DNA of 64,000 nucleotides from a bacterium D16-51 (GTDB lineage: Bacteria > Bacillota > Clostridia > Lachnospirales > Lachnospiraceae), in assembly GCA_003612285.1 (NCBI GenBank), contig RAYE01000001.1, forward strand, positions 62,001-126,000, written 5' to 3'. Position numbers and translations under genes: made by a program. A model generated the notes under the pieces. That model searched no databases, was not told the origin of the DNA, and worked only from the letters and a program-made list of their open reading frames with translations. This document shows positions 60,017-64,000 of this stretch, one piece after another. Each line of letters starts with the position of its first letter. Positions within the stretch are counted from its first letter, which is position 1.

Positions 60017-61393
60017 ATGAAATTATTACTGCTGAAAGGATATTATGGAATAAATGTTCATGGAGACAGTCATGGAGATTTAGGCTGTACAGTATATGAT
60101 GGCAATATTAACCCAGATATAGTATTTATTATGGCAGCTACAATTGCACATAATTCTAAAGATATAGAATTAGAAGTAATAGATGCAATAGCTGAAGAGT
60201 TGTTAGCAGATGAAATGTTGGAAGAATTAAATAAAAGAGAAAAAGAATATGACTCTATTATTATAAAAGCTTGTGCATCAACTATCAAATTAGATTTAGA
60301 ATTAGCGCAAAAACTTAAGGAAATATTTCCTAAAACTCATTTATCTTTTTCTGGACATATTGCAAAATTGCTAAAAAAATGGATAAATTTTAATGCAAAA
60401 TATATTGATGAAATAATTGATATTCCATTAGATTTTTATATGTATAAGATGGTGAATGAAACAGATGAAATTGATCTATCAAAATTTCCATGTATAAATT
60501 ATACATTATTTCCATATGAAAAGTACAAAGACCAGGGGAAACTGAGGTTAAGCATACAAACTAGTCGTGGATGTATGATGGGATGTCGATATTGTCCATA
60601 TAATGCCTTTTATAATAATAAGATTTATTATTATGACATTGATAAGGTGATAGATAATATAAAATGTATAATAAAATTGAATCCAGAAGTAATTCTATTT
60701 CGAGACCAATACTTTACGGCAGACAAAGAAAGGATAAGAACACTTTGTAAAAAAATAATACAGGAAAATATTAAATTTAAATGGTCTTGTGAAACAAGGA
60801 TTGAACTTTTAGATGAATCATTAATTGATTTAATGGTAGAATCTGGATTATTTATGATTTGTTTTGGTGTTGAATCAGGGGATAATAAATTATTGGATAA
60901 GTATAACAGGAATATTTCAAATTACCAAAATATTTCTACGATAGTTTCATACTTGCGAAAAAAAGGAGTATTGACACTAGGTTTCTATATTATTGGTTTT
61001 TCAGAAGATACTTGGGAATCGGCAGAAAATACTTTGAAAAGAGCAATTGAAGTAAACAGTGATATTGCTCAATTTTCTCCATATGAGCCATGTGTTCTTG
61101 ATGCAAACAAAGAAGAGTGTTTAACTCCTGATAATTTTATATTATTTGAGAATATTATGGGTAAAGATATAAATCGAAATTTATGCCAAGAAGAGGTGGA
61201 TTATTTAGTTAATGCATATTCTTTAATATATAATTGTATAAAGGGAGAACTGAAAAATAATTACATAAACGAATATGCAAAGAAAACGGAGCATATTAAA
61301 GAAATATCCTATTTACAAAATATAAAGACAGGTTTAAAGGGAATATGCAGTGCAGTCAGGGAAAAAGAATGGGAGAGAAAGGATGCAATATAG
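60017..61393 (+). CDS. Radical SAM enzyme with N-terminal B12-binding-like domain
   Basis: A 458-residue protein. Residues 1-130 resemble a Rossmann-type cobalamin-binding domain (MKLLLLKGYYGINVHGDS..., IIIKACAST, LSFSGHIA). The radical SAM site is SRGCMMGCRYCPYN (Cys186, 190, 193), followed by FRDQYFTAD and CFGVESGD. Start ATG 60017 after AGAGAGGGAG. Enzymes of this layout often methylate unactivated carbons or rearrange rings; the reaction here is unknown. Confidence 0.85.
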   Translation: MKLLLLKGYYGINVHGDSHGDLGCTVYDGNINPDIVFIMAATIAHNSKDIELEVIDAIAEELLADEMLEELNKREKEYDSIIIKACASTIKLDLELAQKLKEIFPKTHLSFSGHIAKLLKKWINFNAKYIDEIIDIPLDFYMYKMVNETDEIDLSKFPCINYTLFPYEKYKDQGKLRLSIQTSRGCMMGCRYCPYNAFYNNKIYYYDIDKVIDNIKCIIKLNPEVILFRDQYFTADKERIRTLCKKIIQENIKFKWSCETRIELLDESLIDLMVESGLFMICFGVESGDNKLLDKYNRNISNYQNISTIVSYLRKKGVLTLGFYIIGFSEDTWESAENTLKRAIEVNSDIAQFSPYEPCVLDANKEECLTPDNFILFENIMGKDINRNLCQEEVDYLVNAYSLIYNCIKGELKNNYINEYAKKTEHIKEISYLQNIKTGLKGICSAVREKEWERKDAI

Positions 61394-62345
61394 AAAGATA
61401 GGAAAGCTTAAAAAAAATGTTTCAAAAATAATATTTGGAACAGGAATTAACTTAATGTGTAATGGAAGTTCTTGTAATGAATTATTGGATGCTGCTTTTG
61501 AAAAAGGAATCACAACATTTGATACTGCCAGGGTATATAATTTAAGTGAAAAATCGTTAGGAGATTGGATTGATAAGAGAGAAAACAGGGAAGAAGTTGT
61601 TATAGTTTCAAAATGCGGACATCCACTAAAAAAGGAAAACCGATTAACCTCAAAAGAAATTATATTAGATATAGAAAATTCATGCAAAGATTTGAAAACA
61701 AATTATATTGATATTCTTTTATTGCATAAAGATCATCATAATGCCCAAATTGATGAAATAATAGAAATATTAAATGATTTATATGAGAAAGGAAAGATAT
61801 ATAGTTTTGGGGCATCTAATTGGAGTATTAATAGAATAAATGAGGCAAACGAATATGCATATAAGCATAATTTGCAAACTTTTAGTGTTTCCAGTCCTAA
61901 TTTTTGTTTGGCAAAGTTAAATAGAGATCCATGGGGCGGAAGTGTATCTATTTCAGTTTTGAATAGACAAGAGGAAATAAAATGGTATAAAGAAAATAAG
62001 ATGCCAATATTTGCATATTCCAGTTTAGGGAGCGGCTTTTTGTCAGGTAAATTAAAATATTCACAAATCAGTAATATTAGCAGTGTTTTAGACGATAGGG
62101 TGGTATATTCTTATGCTTCAGATGAGAATTTTGAACGGTTAAGAAGGTTAGAAATAATGGCTCAGAAAAAATCATGCACATACTCTCAATTGGCATTAGC
62201 ATGGTTGTTGAATCAGGAAACAGAGGTACATACAATTACTGCAACTTCTTCAATACATAATTTGCAGGAGAATCTTCGAGCATTAGATATATTTTTAACT
62301 GAGAAAGAAATTTTGTACCTTGACTTGATGTCAAACAATTATTAG
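61383..62345 (+). CDS. Aldo/keto reductase family oxidoreductase
   Basis: A 320-residue TIM-barrel reductase: IIFGTGINLM, TFDTARVYNLSEKSLGDWI (Asp and Tyr), VVIVSKCG (Lys), ILLLHKDHH (His) and a C-terminal TITATSSIHNLQENLRALD. Start ATG 61383 overlaps the preceding gene by 11 bases. Likely reduces a carbonyl during peptide maturation, or an Asp/Cys-derived aldehyde. Confidence 0.85.
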   Translation: MQYRKIGKLKKNVSKIIFGTGINLMCNGSSCNELLDAAFEKGITTFDTARVYNLSEKSLGDWIDKRENREEVVIVSKCGHPLKKENRLTSKEIILDIENSCKDLKTNYIDILLLHKDHHNAQIDEIIEILNDLYEKGKIYSFGASNWSINRINEANEYAYKHNLQTFSVSSPNFCLAKLNRDPWGGSVSISVLNRQEEIKWYKENKMPIFAYSSLGSGFLSGKLKYSQISNISSVLDDRVVYSYASDENFERLRRLEIMAQKKSCTYSQLALAWLLNQETEVHTITATSSIHNLQENLRALDIFLTEKEILYLDLMSNNY

Positions 62346-62378
62346 ACATCATATTTATTGGATACGAGGAGAGAAGAA

Positions 62379-63350
62379 ATGAAGAAAATTTTACCTGTTC
62401 ATCAGCCAATTGTTACTACTTTTACATCATATGGAGCAATTTTTTCGATTTTACCGGAAAGTGCTTTGCCTTGGATAATGAACAATTTTATACAAATTAC
62501 TTATGTTCACGATTGGGATGTGGTAACCTTTGATGGGCATAAATTACTAATGAGTAATTGTCCTGCTATAGATTATTTCAATGAAGAAGGTGATTTTTAC
62601 AATGAGGATGCATTCCCTAAATTCAAAGAAAAAATTATACAAAGTATAGATGGAAACGAATATTTATACATATATGTTGATCGTTTTTTTGTGGAATGTT
62701 CAGATTTTTATCAAAAATATCATATGCCACATGAGATTTTTATTTATGGATATGATTTGGCTGCGGATATTGTTTATGTGGGGGAAAACTTACAGAAGGG
62801 GAAGTTTGTATTCGGCACATGTTCCTTTTTCAGTATATTAAAAGCTTATTGTGTTCTTCAGGCAGATTTCAAGTTTTTCAAAATTATACGGAAATTAAGA
62901 GTTTGTGAAAATACTACATGTAATTTAAACATTAACCAAATTAAGTACGGCCTTGAAGTATATTTGAATAGTTCTGAAACATACACCATTGTAGGAGAAC
63001 CGTCAAAAATGAGTTATGGCATTAAAATTATTGATGAATTTGCTGAAAAAATTTTAAATAACACGGGAGAAAATATTGATATACGTTTTTTTCAGTTGTT
63101 ATTCGAACATAAATTATTAATGGACATGAGGGTTAAATATTTAATTAACTGTGGACATATTGACAAAGACAAAATTAATGTTAAAAAATTCGAAGAGATA
63201 AAAAATGATGCCATGATTCTTAGAAATGTAATTTTAAAATATGATATGTCGAAGAAAAAAAGACTTTTATCTTCGATATATAGTAAACTTTGTGAAATTA
63301 AGGCAATGGATGCTCTGCTTCTTCCTGACATTTTGAATTATATAGAATAA
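62379..63350 (+). CDS. Unrecognised protein of the peptide cluster
   Basis: A 323-residue protein that I do not recognise with confidence. Motifs include HQPIVTTFTSYGAIFSIL at the N-terminus, YLYIYVDRFFVECSDFYQKYH and HEIFIYGYDLAADIVYVGE in the middle. The pattern faintly recalls BtrH-type acyltransferases, which move a carrier-bound acyl group and would fit with the cluster's own carrier protein. That link is inference only. Last gene of the cluster; start ATG 62379 after GAGAGAAG. Confidence 0.6.
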   Translation: MKKILPVHQPIVTTFTSYGAIFSILPESALPWIMNNFIQITYVHDWDVVTFDGHKLLMSNCPAIDYFNEEGDFYNEDAFPKFKEKIIQSIDGNEYLYIYVDRFFVECSDFYQKYHMPHEIFIYGYDLAADIVYVGENLQKGKFVFGTCSFFSILKAYCVLQADFKFFKIIRKLRVCENTTCNLNINQIKYGLEVYLNSSETYTIVGEPSKMSYGIKIIDEFAEKILNNTGENIDIRFFQLLFEHKLLMDMRVKYLINCGHIDKDKINVKKFEEIKNDAMILRNVILKYDMSKKKRLLSSIYSKLCEIKAMDALLLPDILNYIE

Positions 63351-63435
63351 TTTTTGCAAAAGCCATAATATTTTGGATAGATATAGTTTTACAACATATA
63401 GTTCTGGCTTATTAGGAACCTTAAAAAATAAGTTG

Positions 63436-63618
63436 TCAGTTTTTGTCAAATGAAGCAATTGCCTTGGGTGGGGAGGAATAAAATGGGTCAGCAATAGCTT
63501 TCTTTAGGTAACGATTAAGTTTTGAGACTGCTTTTGACCAGAAATGGTAACAGAACCCACCAAAATACTGCTTCATTTTGCAGAACATGGCTTCGATTTT
63601 GAATCTATGGCCATAAGC
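63436..63618 (-). pseudogene. Transposase C-terminal fragment
   Basis: The minus-strand frame ending at TGA (63438-63436) reads AYGHRFKIEAMFCKMKQYFG then GFCYHFWSKAVSKLNRYLKK. This is the C-terminal DDE-transposase pattern (Y-x-x-R-x-x-I-E...MK...F..HFW.K). Only about 60 residues remain. It marks the right edge of the peptide cluster and may be a scar of its acquisition. Confidence 0.65.
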
Positions 63619-63619
63619 T

Positions 63620-63814
63620 ATGATGGTATGTATTATTCTTTTAATTTTTATGCATTGCGTTTTTTCGTTGATGCTGAAAAAACACTATCCTCTTTCTGTT
63701 CCGGTGGTTTTAGTTACCAGTTTTGTATCAACATTGTTTGTACTGATATGCTGTATGGCTGCACAGTTAATGAATTTTATGGGTACAAAAATGGAAATTA
63801 TCCGGGATGAATAA
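63620..63814 (+). pseudogene. Truncated membrane protein C-terminus
   Basis: The frame to TAA at 63812 encodes two hydrophobic segments (CIILLIFMHCVFSLML and VVLVTSFVSTLFVLICCMAAQL) and ends NFMGTKMEIIRDE. It lacks an N-terminus and begins next to the transposase fragment, suggesting truncation of a permease-type gene. The ABC ATPase that follows may be its partner. Confidence 0.5.
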
Positions 63815-63847
63815 GGAATTGATTAAGAATTTTGGGGAGGGTATGAA

Positions 63848-64000
63848 ATGGTAAAAGCAGAACATATTTTTAAAAGTATTCATGTTGGGCAGAAGGAAGA
63901 AAAGATATTAACGGATGTATCCTTTGTATTGGAAAAGAATACCATAACCGCTATTGTTGGGAAAAGCGGCTGTGGAAAAAGTACCCTTCTCTCTATTATG
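63848..64000 (+). CDS. ABC transporter ATP-binding protein (start only)
   Basis: ATG 63848 follows GGGGAGGG. The 51 visible residues include SIHVGQKEEKILTDVSFVLE and Walker A IVGKSGCGKSTLLSIM, typical of LolD/MacB-type ATPases. It runs off the window. Confidence 0.85.
   Translation, partial: MVKAEHIFKSIHVGQKEEKILTDVSFVLEKNTITAIVGKSGCGKSTLLSIM

Overview
The window looks like chromosome of a motile, spore-forming Clostridia member, most likely a Lachnospiraceae gut anaerobe. The evidence is strong GGAGG ribosome sites, a spoIIM homologue, a flagellar/chemotaxis gene block, a clostridial-order fatty-acid cluster, AzlCD, BspA-like leucine-rich surface proteins and TnpV-type transposon debris. 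No species can be assigned from the sequence alone.

Layout: (1) 1-4506, the end of a probable flagellar rod-binding gene, recD2, comF, a YvyF-like flagellar-operon gene and a cheX/cheY-like pair. (2) 4565-13448, one long fatty-acid operon fabH-acpP-fabD-fabG-fabF-accB-fabZ-accC-accD-accA, with no enoyl-ACP reductase at its usual place. (3) 14060-16259, an AgrA/AgrC-like LytTR regulator and GHKL kinase followed by paired LytTR-type boxes, a promoter and a tiny hydrophobic peptide gene. (4) 16915-25975, cvfB, an Rpn-type nuclease, ridA, an NlpC/P60 wall hydrolase, azlCD, a MarR-MATE pair, a locus with two convergent antisense RNAs, and a secreted Ig-like protein. (5) 25976-31604, a decayed mobile region: orphan HicB, integrase, TnpV and serine-recombinase remnants, a RelE/ParE toxin-antitoxin pair, a GntR regulator, a chloramphenicol-acetyltransferase-like gene and a frameshifted methyltransferase, ending at a tRNA-Leu. 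(6) 31792-47138, sbcDC, a ZAS-like protein, polA, coaE, a 1754-residue LRR protein, spoIIM and a tandem hemerythrin. (7) 47445-51198, a K+ channel with a RyR-like domain, then a second LytTR/GHKL pair with paired boxes and its own tiny peptide gene. (8) 51367-63350, a degenerate LoaP-like antiterminator followed by an AT-rich peptide natural-product (RiPP) cluster. (9) 63436-64000, transposase debris, a truncated membrane gene and the start of an ABC ATPase.

The two most interesting systems are these. First, a RiPP cluster is built around a 41-residue precursor (55739-55864). It has a radical SAM/SPASM maturase, a dedicated acyl-carrier protein, a subtilase fused to a P-loop domain, a transglutaminase-fold protein, an FkbM methyltransferase, a second radical SAM enzyme with an N-terminal domain, an aldo/keto reductase, an unrecognised protein and an ABC exporter. 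Its core (exporter, maturase, ACP, precursor, protease) resembles the bioinformatically defined CLI_3235-type clostridial peptide maturation systems, but the accessory enzyme set looks unusual. Second, two separate LytTR/GHKL loci share one architecture: kinase stop, two GTTYRT boxes with a 20-bp period, a promoter, the ribosome site AGGGGTG six bases before the start, and an 18-21 residue hydrophobic peptide. No AgrB is present. This suggests a small-peptide signalling or phenol-soluble-modulin-like module.

Several families of short palindromic intergenic repeats recur through the window and sometimes provide hairpins or sit across gene starts. All functional calls rest on reading motifs by eye; no database search was run.
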